Source: Clonostachys chloroleuca (Eukaryota; Ascomycota; Sordariomycetes; Hypocreales; Bionectriaceae). From it: a stretch of 64,000 bases of DNA. Location of the stretch: contig JBANAY010000004.1 of NCBI GenBank assembly GCA_037952775.1, positions 6,386,001 to 6,450,000 on the forward strand. The letters are read 5' to 3'. This document shows, in pieces, positions 12,014-23,082 of this stretch; within the stretch, counting starts at the first letter, position 1; every line of letters starts with the position of its first letter. A program made the position numbers and the translations under genes. Under the pieces are notes generated by a model. The model made no database searches. It worked only from the letters and a program-made list of their open reading frames with translations, and was not told the DNA's origin.

Positions 12014-13070
12014 TTAACGCGGTCGGCTCCCTCTACATGTTATAATATTGTATATAGTAGTCTCTTTCGGGTATTTGGAATTTCTCTTAGAGCTTCCGTT
12101 TGTGTCCCAGATTATGGAAAAGGAAATATATTCTAGCTTGAGCGAAGGTAGATTTAGGCTTTGTTTAAAAGTAATTGCCCCTTGATTGTATTATATTTCT
12201 TTTTTTCCTCTTGCAAATTAATTTATTATAGCAATTTTTCCGATAGTAGTAATATATACTAGCAGCACTTTTAAAGTAGGATAAAGCTGATAGTAATCGC
12301 TATACCTGGCTTATAGGAAGAAATATTAATAGCTAATTGTTACGGTTCAGCACGGATAACCCCTATATCTAGCTATTACGCTCACGTTGATTGCTACAAT
12401 AGCGATTAATGCCCAATCTTTTGCCCAGTGGCGTAGCGGTATGAGCGATCGTTACACTAATAGTCCTGGAGATTATTTCAGTCGGTGGTAGTACTATTAG
12501 GCAAAGCCTTATCAAGGAAATTTATAGTCTTACCATTAATCTAAGCTACTTTTACCTAAATTTACTAATCTTCTAATAGCTATTATAATATATGTACTTA
12601 ATTTAGAATTTACTCTCCTGGATATTATTATATATCTATAAAGAGCACTCGACATAGATATAAATAATCTCTAACTTCTTATACCTTTTAATAGTATTAT
12701 TATAGTAGCTATAATATCTCCAGGCTCTACTCATACTCATATAAAAGTATATTAAGACTTATATAAAATTTTAGTATCTTTTTTTATTCAATATAGATAG
12801 TTTATTAGGCTATTATCTCTTGTTTAATAGATTTAAAAGCGTTAGATAAGTATAGACTAATAGTTTAATAGTAGCATCTATTTTAAGATATAATTTAATA
12901 GAATCTAGCTAGTAAAGAGTAGTAATATGTATTTATTATATTAAAGCTAACTCACCTACCCTAATATAGCCTTTATAAGACAGTAATTAAAAATGCTATA
13001 ATTAATATTACAGCAATATCAAAGCATTGAACTTAGAAAACTTTAAAACTATAGATATAGTCTCTTATTG
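12014..13070. other. AT-rich, RIP-type degenerate DNA
   Basis: No open frame of substance. Composition is strongly AT-rich with TA-rich runs, apart from an island near 12340-12480 that has kept more GC and contains a TGTTACGGTT-like start that could be another LTR end. I could not find a matching end. Confidence 0.5.
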
Positions 13071-13423
13071 TGACGGTTGGGTAACTTACACTGGACAGGG
13101 GTCTAGGGTAAGTTGGGGTTGAACCAATCAGATGTTGTTCTGAGTGGCGCGATCAGGTTGTCGTAGGCTGTGCAACGTGAGTCACTGTCAATGTGCGAGT
13201 ATTGTGGAGCTAGTAACAATAGAAGCGTAGACGATGTTCTTGATAACTGTCTGAAAGGGTGTTTCTATCTAAGAAATGAATGTGTATATATACCAGGGGA
13301 TCATTGGCGCTTGGCAATGATCTTTGTTCGTGGATCATGAGGATCATCGTGAGATCCAAATGATCCATTCTCTATTGGTTGTAAAAAGTGGGTTCCGCAC
13401 GTGATTCTTGTTTGATTTCACAC
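13071..13423 (+). mobile_element. Solo LTR of a retrotransposon, about 353 bp
   Basis: The element starts TGACGGTTGGG and ends TTTCACA, so it has the TG...CA ends of LTR elements. It is flanked by tattg on the left (13066-13070) and cattg on the right (13424-13428), a five-base target duplication with one C/T difference. No reverse transcriptase, integrase or second LTR is nearby, so it looks like a recombined solo LTR. A TATA-like run (tgtatatata near 13270) sits where an LTR promoter would lie. Composition is not AT-rich, so it escaped RIP. Confidence 0.55.
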
Positions 13424-14109
13424 ATTGGATAGGCAGAAATTGTGTCGTTGTATTCATCTAAGTTATGCTGTTCCGGCGCTTCCGGTAGGAACAATTATGC
13501 AATTTAGTATACGCCTCTCCTTTGAGCCTAATGCTCTTCCAATCTGGGAAAGGAGGCGCATTTGGGGCAAACCGCCCTCGATTATGACTAATCGCATCGG
13601 ATTGCACGAAGCCTCGGTTCCAACAATTCTCATGCGTAGGAGTGAAATTCGTAACACTTATAAGGTTTTCTATATTATTCTCTATAGTTTAGTTTGTTTC
13701 TATCTTATAATAATTAATATAAAATAATAATTTTTCCAAAGAGTTATTCCAGATAGTTATTTATAGAAAATATATAACCAGATTATTAATATTAATATAG
13801 ATAAGATATACTTATGTATCTAATTAATAGTATACAAATAATTCAGTAGAATTGAATTGCTATTAAAATTATTATAAAAATATTAAAAAAAAAATTTCAC
13901 TTATAAAAATATTTATTTAATACTAGAACTTTGGTCTGATCTCGGGCCAAATTCAATAGTTATACTATTCAATTTAGAGTATAATTATAAGAGGTAAGAC
14001 AAGTGATATATTTATACTGCTCCTCCGATTTCACTGTTCTCTATCATCCGTTATTATACTCCTCCTCAATTGCGCTGCTCCCTTAATTAGAGGAGCAAGG
14101 AGCTTCGGC
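13424..14109. other. Mixed then AT-rich intergenic DNA
   Basis: The first 230 bases have an open frame without motifs. The rest (about 13660-14060) is AT-rich with TA runs. No gene is supported. Confidence 0.4.
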
Positions 14110-15080
14110 TATAATGCCTTTAATCAACAGGAGACCGGTCCCCTTCGGGGGCCCGCCAATGCCTTTCGGAACGAAACTCTCAACCCTTTCTACCCTTTCC
14201 GCACGGATGTGTTGTAGTGCAGGCCCAGAGGCGGGAATCCATGGCGCGAATGATGGCGCGGCGATCTGTGGAGCAGTTTGCACGGATTGCTTAATGATCC
14301 GGGCTTACGAAGGAGGGCTCGGAAGGAAGAACCTTTCTCCTCATTCGTTTTCCGAGAGGCAAGGCACGTCTGTGGCGTAGAAAATGTGGTGAAGTCGGTT
14401 CGCATGGATCACATGGTGATTCGAGCTTAAGAAAGGAGGGCGAGGAAGAAAGAACCTTTCGTTCCTTAAGGCATAAATTGTAGAGTTAGGTGCAGGTTCT
14501 TTATGATAATCCCTGCATTAACCCTCCCCTACCACGTCTGGATCTGAGAGACCCAAGTGTCAGCGTCGCGAGGAACCACGTACTGGATATTTCCCCTGAG
14601 CCAGGGTTACATTGATCTTATCTTTCTCTGCGCAATATAAGACCAATAATATGTACAAGACACAGTGTATCGCTTGTTCATATGTTGTTACAATACAGAT
14701 CCCTTAGACAGCACAAGATAATTAGCTTGGACGCATCAGATACGGCCTACACGGTAGCTTTAGTGAACTAAGCATTAGAATCATGAGTGATAAGATAAAT
14801 CAATACTATATATAGTTGACAGGATTGTATATAAGAATCCTCCCAATGAATTGAATGTTACTATGTTACTGACTAAGTGTAAGGTATTAGCCAGCCATGC
14901 CCCTATAGCACAGAAATAGTGGCGCAGAGATTGTGGTGCAGCAACTGTGGTGCATGCGTGCACGGTTCACTGGGTGATCCGAGCTTGGGAAAGGAGGGCG
15001 CGGAAGGAAGAGCCTTTCGTTCCTCAAGGCACAGGAGACCGGTCCTTGCAGGCCCGCCACTGCCTGAAGGAACGAGGCCT
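14110..15080. repeat. Degenerate GC-rich repeat modules left of the Helitron genes
   Basis: A module containing GATCCGAGCTT or close variants, then GGAGGGCG and CCTTTCGTTCCT or a variant, occurs at about 14290-14345, 14415-14475 and 14975-15025. A second module with GAGACCGGTCC and GGCCCGCCA occurs at about 14131-14155 and 15028-15060. In the Helitron's orientation these lie just downstream of the truncated helicase, so they may be copies of its 3' terminal region. I cannot place the exact CTRR end. Confidence 0.45.
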
Positions 15081-16958
15081 TCCCGTGAGTTGTTGAGGCT
15101 TTGCGAGAATTATCGCGAGAACCTTCGCGAGTGTGGCTGGTGAAGGCACGGACCATCTTGCGTTTTGAAGATCAATCCAAGTTCCGGATCTAGCGCACGG
15201 GCCAGGATTCTTGTTGACAACCACAGGCATCCCCTGAGCATAGAAGAAGATGCCCGGGACCTTGCACTTGGAGTCATCCCCTTGCTCGATAGCCTGGGCT
15301 GTCTCATGTTGAGAGAGAGCGGCACTTCGCCACCTATGTGTAGACACGAAGACGGAGATATGCCTCCCAACAAAGCGCGCCCAATCCACGACGGCCTCCA
15401 TATTAAGGCTCCATCGGTTGCGGTTCAGAGGTGTTATGGCGCGCAGGCCGTTCCGGAAGGTGATATGGGAGCGGTGGACCAGTTTCGTATTCAGCATGTC
15501 AAGGTCTTGCCTTGTCTGAGTGCCGTGCCGTACTCTGTCAAGAAGCTCACCCAGCTCAGGGTCGTCTCGTGCGCGGACCTGTTCTTCGAGAAGAACGACG
15601 GTCTTAAACATCAGCCACAGACTGAAGCCGCGATGGTGAGAAATGGCGGCCTGCCCCGTCGACATGATGACGGGATCCACCGTTCGGTCTACCAGGAGGC
15701 TCATCTCCCGTACTGGGGCAAATTGATAAAAATCCCCCATCAAAAGAACGACGGGAATACCGCCAAAGGGCTTATCAGGACAGTCTCTGAGCGACTGGAG
15801 GCGGCAGCTGGCCTCATACAGGGTAGCGCCTCCAAGCATGGTAACCTCGTCGATCACGAGTACCAGCTTCTGCTTCCACATCCATTTCTTTGCCTCGGAG
15901 AAAAGGGGGAGTTTTTTGTCGGAGGAGCGCCGGGTATCCAATCCGTAGGCTGAATGCAACGTTGTGCCACCGATATGTGCCGCTGCGCTCCCCGACGTTC
16001 CCGTGATGCGGAGAAGATGCGATTGGCCTCTGGCCGAAAAGACCCATTTGAGGGCCTCAACTACCCTGGATTTGCCCGTACCACCGGGACCTCCGGTGTA
16101 CTGGAAGTGTTGACCGGCCGAGTCGGGGTCCGTTGCGTATCTATCCAGGAACCCGCACACAAGTTGAAGAGCCAATGTCTGCAGAGTGTTGAGGGTATAG
16201 TTCTGCGCGGAAACTCGTCCTAGTTCCGTGAAGCTAGATGTCTTGCCAACATCGACGAGCATCCGAGGACCCTGTGCGTCGGTATCTGAACTTCGATGCA
16301 GCAGCGGAATCTGAATCTCCGTATCATAGTTACGGGCAAGCACGTCGTCCATATCGGCGTTGGGCGTGGTTTGTGCGCCACCCTGTGGACCTGTCTCAAT
16401 CTCATCTAGCATCCGGAGATGGAGCATCTCCTGGGCCTTCGCAACCGCCTGAACATCCTCCACGGAAAGGGTCTGATATTGGCACAGGGGGGCGTCTTGG
16501 CTACGGCGGAGTTGCTGATAGAAGCGCTCGGGACGCTGGACCAAGGGCCTATGCTCCGAAGCTGAAGCCTCTTCTCGCAGGTCGCGGATGAAAGTCATCA
16601 AAACTGGGGAACCTCGCGTGGCATCGGAATCCCGCACTGCGTTGTGCAGAGTATGGAGCACCGCTGCAAAACTCTGGTGATGCTCAGCCGTTGTCGCAGG
16701 CAAGTTATTGTCGTCGCGCTCATCAAGGGGGAATTTTGCATCGACTGTGTCGTCGCCTTCTGATCGGTTGGCCCAGAGCTTTGCGTCCCTGCGTGCGTTC
16801 TCCGCTGACTTGCTGAGGAGGGAGATGTTGGAGACGTGAAAACGTAGCCGGTGACAGAGAGAAGCTTCGTATCCGAGCCATAAATCGGCGACATCGCCGT
16901 GCATGTCAGAAAAAAGCGTTCCCAAGGCACGAATAGGGCCAGATGGAGAACAGAGTTA
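15024..16958 (-). pseudogene. Helitron helicase region (Pif1-like), C-terminally truncated
   Basis: The main frame (16925 down to 15024, 633 codons) has Walker A GGPGGTGKS at residues 278-286, Walker B VLVIDEVTM near 355-363, and GDFYQFAPV, all standard for Pif1-like Helitron helicases. The terminal motif with a QG near the C-terminus, including the usual VALSR-type segment, is absent, and the frame runs into unrelated residues after the VVVNKNPG segment. Upstream, an LFVPWERF motif lies in a different frame. The shift falls in a six-base A run at 16910-16915 (plus strand). An intron at 16959-17014 (GTATGC donor, CTAAC branch, TCCAG acceptor) joins it to the Rep part. Confidence 0.8.
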
Positions 16959-17014
16959 CTGGACGGAAATGTGAGAACAAGCCTCGGGGTTAGCAGTGTA
17001 AGCTCAGGGCATAC

Positions 17015-19126
17015 CGTTTGAAGTACACAGGGTGCTCGTCATGGTGATCGTCGCTGATAAATCCTTGAAAAATCGGCACGGCGTACTCATGAGGTCGGCG
17101 GAGCTTCTGCAACCAGCCATGGCACGCCACAGAGGGCCCGTCGAGAGAGATGTGGTTCTCATCCTCATCCCGGCCACGGCTACGGACCAGGCTAATCATA
17201 GACATGTAATCGTAGAGGCATATATCTGTCAGGACCCGGCCCCTGCAGGCATAAGCATCCAGGCACAACAGGGTCCGCCCACCTTCCCTGAGCTGTACCG
17301 ACTCTGGGGGCTTCTCGGCCTCCGTCTCTGCGCCGGCCTGGCTCCGGAGATGCTTCCATCTGCGGAAGATGGCCCAGTACAATGCGGTCAGGTTTAAGAA
17401 GGACCAGTGCGGGATGTTGGTGAAGTCCGTGTGATAGCCGAGCATGTGGTAACATACCTCAACGGCCGAGAGCTGTCTCTCGGAAAAATCCGATTCGCCA
17501 CCATCAGAAACTGGCGGCTCTGGTTCCGAACAGCAGGTCTTTGGGCGCCTTGGTCGGCAGATACTGACGTGTCCCGCCCCGGCGGGGTATCCTCGTGAAG
17601 CTGCCGGAGGACGTCGGCCGCGTGGGCAATTCGTCTCCACATGGGCGTGTCCAGCTTTGTGGCATAGTTGGTGATGTAAAACACCATGGCCAGGCCCTTG
17701 GTCCTCGTCAAGATCATCGATATATCGTGGTTGTGGCGGAGACCGACCGCCATCGCTTTGTCATACCGGTTGACGAGTGGATGGTTGCGACGGATGGTGA
17801 GCAGGTTATCCTCGCTCAGCCCCGTCGCATCCACGATCTTCCAGGGCGCCTTGAACCGACAGGCCGTCCGCCTGTACTTATCCGCGTCCCGGCTTGCGAG
17901 GCCCTTCAGGGAATACTTGATGCAGGTGTAGGTGTGGGAATGGACTTGGCAGCAGTACGCGATGAAGTTGGACTCGGCGTCAAAGGCCGCAGACAGCGCC
18001 TCGGTGTCGTTCATCATCTCCTCGACGGGGTGGATCGGCTTCCGCTCCTGGCGGAGAGCCTTCCCAGCGTCCTCATCCAAGCACTCGTGAAAGACCGAGT
18101 CCATGTAGCGCACCACTCGGGCACGGTGCTCTTCTTCTCTAGGGTCGGCGATGTCATCAACGAGCGACGGCAGCTCCATGTTGCCATGCAACCACAGGAG
18201 CCCGTGCAAGTGCAGACTGCCGCGATCGTTCGTCTCTACCGTTGCATAGTAATGGCTGACCTTCCCAAAGACAGATTGCTGGCCCGTTCTGACGTATTTC
18301 TCGAAGAACAGAGAAATTTCTCTGTGGAAGAAGATGGCCGAGCTGACCGGATCCATGATACTGAGGGCGATCCTGTCGTATCTTCCCCGGAGATCCGCTA
18401 AAAGCTCTTTCGCCGTGTGGTAATCGTGGAGCCTGTGGATGGAGAGCCTCATCTTGACTGGGTTGTTGATGTCGTTTGGATTGATGGTGATCCAGATCGC
18501 GGGTGTACCGGCCCAGATGTCAATCGCTTGTATCCTTCTGCGCATGAGTAGCCGCGTTTCGTTGGAGAGCGGCTGTGCATGACCAAAGATAGACAGCTCG
18601 CGGAGCAAGAATGCCACATCTGCATCCGTCGTCGCTCTTGTTTCTCGCATCTCGTCCTCGGCTCTTTTGAGCCGGTCCTCCGTCAGTGTTGCGTAAACCT
18701 GCTCAACCCTCTCGAAAGAGCCCTTTGTAGTGCGCACCATGCTGATGCGTCGGTTGGACGAGCGGAGTAGGATGTTGAAGACTAGAAAACAAAATACGGG
18801 ATGGGTGGCAAACCGCCCTCCATGCCGCTGAAGGACGTATCTGGCCCAGTAGCTGAGCGAGTGGTTTGAATGGCGCTCGGCGGCTTCTGGAGCTTGCTGT
18901 TGCTCGCGGTCCGACACGTGCAGCGCCTTCGGGCCACCTCTCCCCCAGGGGAAAAGCTTCGGGAAGGTGCGCGGGAAAAAGTCCTCGTGCAGGCTGTCTG
19001 CAAAATCCGCACCTCGTTCCACCAGGATGAACGGATGCCCTGCGGTTCCCTGGACGTGCATGGCGTAGGGCTCAGTCTTATCGGCACCTCGAGTCCGGCT
19101 CGTCCGACTTGTCTGGATAGCGTCGG
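17015..19126 (-). pseudogene. Helitron Rep region with HUH and Y2 motifs
   Basis: From the ATG at 19061 the frame begins with a Helitron-like N domain (DFFPRTFPKLFPWG). The HUH metal-binding motif is SLHLHGLLWL (His 284 and 286), and the paired catalytic tyrosines are in FYITNYATK (Tyr 462 and 466). A C-x-x-H-x-H-T-x-x-C motif precedes them. The frame must switch near 17484-17488, a five-base A run on the plus strand, to continue into the linker (ERQLSAVEVCYHMLGYHTDF). Both active-site motifs are intact, so the damage is in frame and order rather than catalysis. Confidence 0.8.
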
Positions 19127-19400
19127 TTAGCCGCTGGAATCAAGGGGAAAGCTTATCGTCGCTCTCTTCGAAAGCCGCCGGCCCATCAAGGTCTTTTTCG
19201 TTTGGAAGGGAAACATTCCGGACGACGTCGTCTCAAGAATAACGGGCCATATCGTCGTCTTTCCAAACAAGGTCGAAGACCTCGTTGCCACAGTCCTCAC
19301 CCTCACCCTCTTCTCGTTACCATCGAGAACATCCACGTCTCTTGGAGTGGCTCCAGCAAGCCTGGCGCTGCAGACGTTGGGAATCTTCACATCCGATGTA
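19127..19400 (+). pseudogene. Inverted internal segment of the Helitron Rep gene
   Basis: All other Helitron coding sequence is on the minus strand, but here the conserved Helitron N-domain core reads on the plus strand: GKLIVALF, then GHIVVFPNKVEDL, then PHPLLVTIENIHVSWSGS and KPGAADVGNL, with one small frameshift near 19295-19305. In intact Helitrons this stretch lies between the NNMYIGC segment (minus, right) and the start of the DFFPRTFP block (minus, left). Flipping this interval restores that order. Boundaries are accurate to perhaps 15 bases. Confidence 0.7.
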
Positions 19401-20707
19401 CATATTGTTGACCGCACAGGTCTTCGGCAGCTCTTCGGGATACCCCCTCTTCAAAGGGGCATAGCATTCGTGGCAAACCATGGCGTCAGCGTCGTCGTCG
19501 GCAGAGAAACAGTCCCTGCACTCCTGGAGTGCTGCAGTGGCCTGTAGCAAGGAGGGCGTCAAGTGCCTCCTCCATCGGATCCTTGTGAGCTCGGAAAGGG
19601 GCTGCTTCCTGTAGCAAAAGTTGCAGTGCGAGATCGGCAGCGTCCTCTCATCTGTGAATGCCTGGTAGAAGGACTGCGCAGTCTCTACCTGGAGGGTAAG
19701 TGGAACCTCTTCGCACCAAGATCTTGCCTCCGATTCCCTCTCTTTGTCGCGGAAACGAGATTCATGATATCGCAGAATGGTGTCGAGGGACTCTCGTTGG
19801 AGCAGGGCGGTTTCTCGCGACGGCCTCGTTCTTTTCCGGGGCCGGTCTGGCCCTGGCCCCGTGGGGGCGGGTCAGAAGTCCTTCTGGTTGTGGTTCCTGA
19901 AGGCGCTTTCTGGGAGGCGGGGTCTGTGGGGTCTGCGGGATTGCTTGGGGAACCGGGATTCTTGGAGAGCTGGTGGTTCGCTCCGGAGTCGTCGGTAATT
20001 GTCTGAGAGCGCACCTCTTCCGCTCTTCGACGGTCGAACTGACCAGTCTCATGTTGTGGTCGTAGTCTTGCAGTTCTTTCACGCCGACGCTCTTCCGCAT
20101 GTCGTTGCGTGATAGCCGCCATTGTGCGCCTGAGTTCATCATCTGGCACCATGACGGTATCACGCCGGGCCACTACCTGCGCCTGATGGCCCCGTTCTTC
20201 AGCGCGCTGGCGTTGAATATCATCCCATGCACGAGCAACCTCGCCAGGCCGAACTCTTATCGCCTCCTTCTGGGGCTGGGTGGGTGTCTGAGATGCTAGT
20301 TGCCTAGCGGTAGTGGAGCGGGATGATTCTCGTCTTCCACGGGCCAGTGTGTCGGCGTGTTGTCGATCCAGATCGTCCAATTTTTGGCGGATTTCATCAA
20401 GCGGGACTCTTACCGGCTCCTTCCGGGCCTTGGCCTCGGTCTTTTGAGACTCATGTCTTCGTAGAGTACATCTTTCGGCGTGTCGGCGGTCCAGGTCTTC
20501 CAACGTAGTTCGGATCTCGTCAAGCGGAACTCTGACCGACTCTTGACGGAGCCGATGGGTGCTCTGGTATGCCGAGGAGTTTGAGACAATCGAGTAGGGT
20601 GGTCCCGACCTTCCTCCAGCTCCGTTCCCAGTGCGTCTGCCGTCAAGATCTTCCAGTGTGCGGCGGATTTCATCGATCGGGACCCTGACCGGCTTATCGC
20701 GGGGCAT
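19401..20707 (-). pseudogene. Helitron RepHel N-terminus: repeats and zinc motifs
   Basis: Starting at the ATG at 20707, the protein has about five degenerate copies of a roughly 22-residue motif of the form VRVPLDEIRxxLxDLDRRHAE, spread over some 200 residues, then a low-complexity Pro/Ser-rich stretch. After a frame change near 19690 come HCNFCYRK, CRDCF and CHECY, the Cys pairs usual at the N-terminus of fungal Helitron proteins, followed by CAVNNMYIGC where the inverted segment begins. The repeated motif looks like a coiled or helical module of unknown role. An alternative start lies upstream in the same frame (20833). Confidence 0.65.
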
Positions 20708-20833
20708 CGTACAAGCGATCTCGTCGTAAATGTGTGCGCAGAAAGCGGGAAGTAGAGGGCCAAAGCAAACGCGGCCACGCTCGACATGAAAAGGAACTTG
20801 GGCGAGGGCCCAGATGAGACGTTGACATGACAC

Positions 20834-23082
20834 CGGCGACGTCGCGGGTGACGCAGAATCTCGGCCACCCTGTTTCAGAGCACATCGTCAAGGGGACGGC
20901 GACAGTCTCGTGGCGACTCCTGGGGCCATCCTAGAACCATGGTGGCCTTTCTGTCATTCAAGGCTAGGTGAGGAGCAGACACTACGTCAACCGACCGGAT
21001 CCGCGTCCGGTGTCCTGAGGCTAGCTTCTTTTCATGATGAAGCGAGAAGGCGTAGGGAACTCTTCAGCGAGGTCAAGGAGAAAATGGTCTCTGGAAGAAT
21101 GGCCGCGTTACCCGAACACAGAGCATCGCCCTAGGATCTTCCCCAGGCGGCTGTATTACGCCATCGATTCTAATCTTCCCTTGAATGTCGGAGATCATCC
21201 ACTAATCTCCAGCCAACTCAGAAAGGTAGCCACTCCTTAGCAGTATGATTACGGCCAGAAAAGGCCAGCTGACCTCTGCAACCGCTACGCTAGGCCATGG
21301 CCCCCAAGTATAGCATTTGTCTACAGATTTTCCTAACTACTGTCCAGACCAATTATACCCCTGTCAGTCGCTTAATTGCACACCCGAGCTGGAACAGTAT
21401 GCATTAGCCTAGACTGCTTTGGTGCCGTGCCTGAGACATGCAGCTAGACTAGCACTCGCCTGGTGGAGCGGCACAGGCAAGCAGATGCTGCCAAATTTCA
21501 AGCGATACCGCAGGTTAGCTTTCATGGGGACTTGGGCCAGTCTTGGCTCTGTGACATACTTAGTATAATAATAGCGAGCTGAACAAACTCTATCAAGCAC
21601 GCTATGGGACACCCCTGCAGCTGAGCATCCAGAAGCGGCCTTGCTCCCTTCTCATGAGGCTACTTCTCCTTTTCATGGGGCTCGCTTATCCTCCTCCTTA
21701 GTGTGCAGCTCTAGCCTATCAGGTCTTAGAATGAATGAGCACGCCCCAATATTCTCTTTATCTAATTGGCCATGCCAAGGCTAGGACAAAAACATTCTGA
21801 GCACAAGACGTCGCCACACACCGGGCCTCGAGCTTGTGTTTGTTCATGGCCAGCTCTATGTCTAGGGATGAGCTATCTGCAAGTGATGTGTGAGAGCGGA
21901 TGTACATAGTTAGACGCTGCTGTCGAAAGGGGCGGCTAGAACTGTGAAACGAGCAGGAATGATGCACAAAAGGCCCCTATAAGCCTTGGATATTAGGCCT
22001 AACACTAAAATAGGAGGGGGCGGGGAGCAGAAAATGGATGTGGGGTTGCTGGACCCACGGCAGGGATGAAACATGAAGCATGAAGCATGAAGCAGAATGA
22101 CATTGATGGGGTCAGTCACCAATTTGGGTGAACTATATTATCTAAGCGATGTACAGTACTATGTGTATATATATGAACATCCTTGTGTATATATATAGAG
22201 TAACACAACTTCAGGGTTTATAGCCTTAGGCTGGCCCTTAAAGGTGTTAGCACAGGCTCAGCCCACTCCAACATCCGCTGGATCAGGTGCGGGCGAGGCA
22301 GCGCTGTATTGGGGGGAGCCAGGTTTTGGGTCACACCTAGAACCGTACTTTGTGGCTGTGCAGCGTCAGCAATGGCCAGAAATTCGACGCAGCCAACAAA
22401 GGAGCCAAAAATGGCAGCAAGATATTAGGCCTTACAACCGAAGTAGGTAGGTACAGTATCTAAAAAGCTCACAGCAAGATATTTATGTACCTCATTGCCA
22501 AATGAATGTGGGGTAAACACACCGATGTTACCCTTGGGCGGATGTTTGGAGAAAAACACACTTCTCGGTGCCAAGGTCCGATGCACCCACCAGCAGGCAC
22601 CATTCCCACCAGCAGGCTCAGAGTAGAACCTCCTTATTTCGCCATGAAGCTTGCGGATTCACCTGATTTATTGGTCGGGCGACCCCCACCAGCTGTGGCG
22701 CACAACATCTGTGGTTTCCTGCCACTGGTGACTTGTTACTCGTTTAGTCAGCAGCGGCCATTTAGCTCCCATTCTAGCCCCCAGCGTGCACACATCCCTT
22801 GTAATTTGAGCGAAGGCAGTATTTATGACGTCATGTTTTGGCACAAAACGTTCTCACCTGGCCAAATACGGATGCACAGACCAGTCGGCCTACATAAATT
22901 CAGGCGCTTTGTTAAGGCACACTACGAACATATGTGGGGCCTCACCTTCCGTGGCAGCTATCCTAAGAATGGGTCGTGTTTGGGGAGGACAGTCGGTGCG
23001 ATGGTCCGATGCTCCTCGTTTCCTTTTAGACAGTCCCATTTCCACCACTTACCGTAAGCATATCATTCCTGCTTTCCTTGCA
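20834..23082. other. Non-coding stretch with small repeats
   Basis: No gene is supported. A CATGAAG unit is repeated about three times at 22071-22092. TA-rich microsatellite-like sequence lies at 22150-22200. About 70 bases around 21890-21955 are similar to 26805-26875, sharing an AGAGCGGxTGTAxATAGTTAGA core and a GGCGGCT segment, so they are two copies of an unnamed dispersed repeat. Confidence 0.45.

Larger units (their letters stand above)
15024..20833 (-). mobile_element. Degenerate autonomous Helitron
   Basis: On the minus strand the region encodes, in order, an N-terminal repeat region, two Cys-rich zinc motifs, a Helitron-like N domain, a rolling-circle Rep domain with HUH and Y2 motifs, and a Pif1-family helicase. 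This is the RepHel arrangement of Helitrons, which move by rolling-circle replication. The coding path is broken by several frameshifts, one internal inversion and loss of the helicase C-terminus, so this copy is probably inactive. The interval is clearly GC-rich compared with AT-rich neighbours, so it either arrived after RIP acted or escaped it. The ends given are those of the coding evidence, not of the element. Confidence 0.85.

Noticed and set aside
12424..12450. TGGCGTAGCGG resembling a tRNA A box
   Set aside because: No B box at the right distance and no acceptor stem.
15165..15953. Plus-strand frame of 262 codons, and other plus frames through 18401
   Set aside because: They lie opposite the Helitron helicase and Rep frames, which have clear motifs. 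The plus frames are shadows in GC-rich coding DNA, except for the inverted segment at 19127-19400.
22506..23057. Plus-strand frame of 183 codons
   Set aside because: It overlaps the start of the gene at 23083 in another frame and has no motif. The composition looks non-coding.
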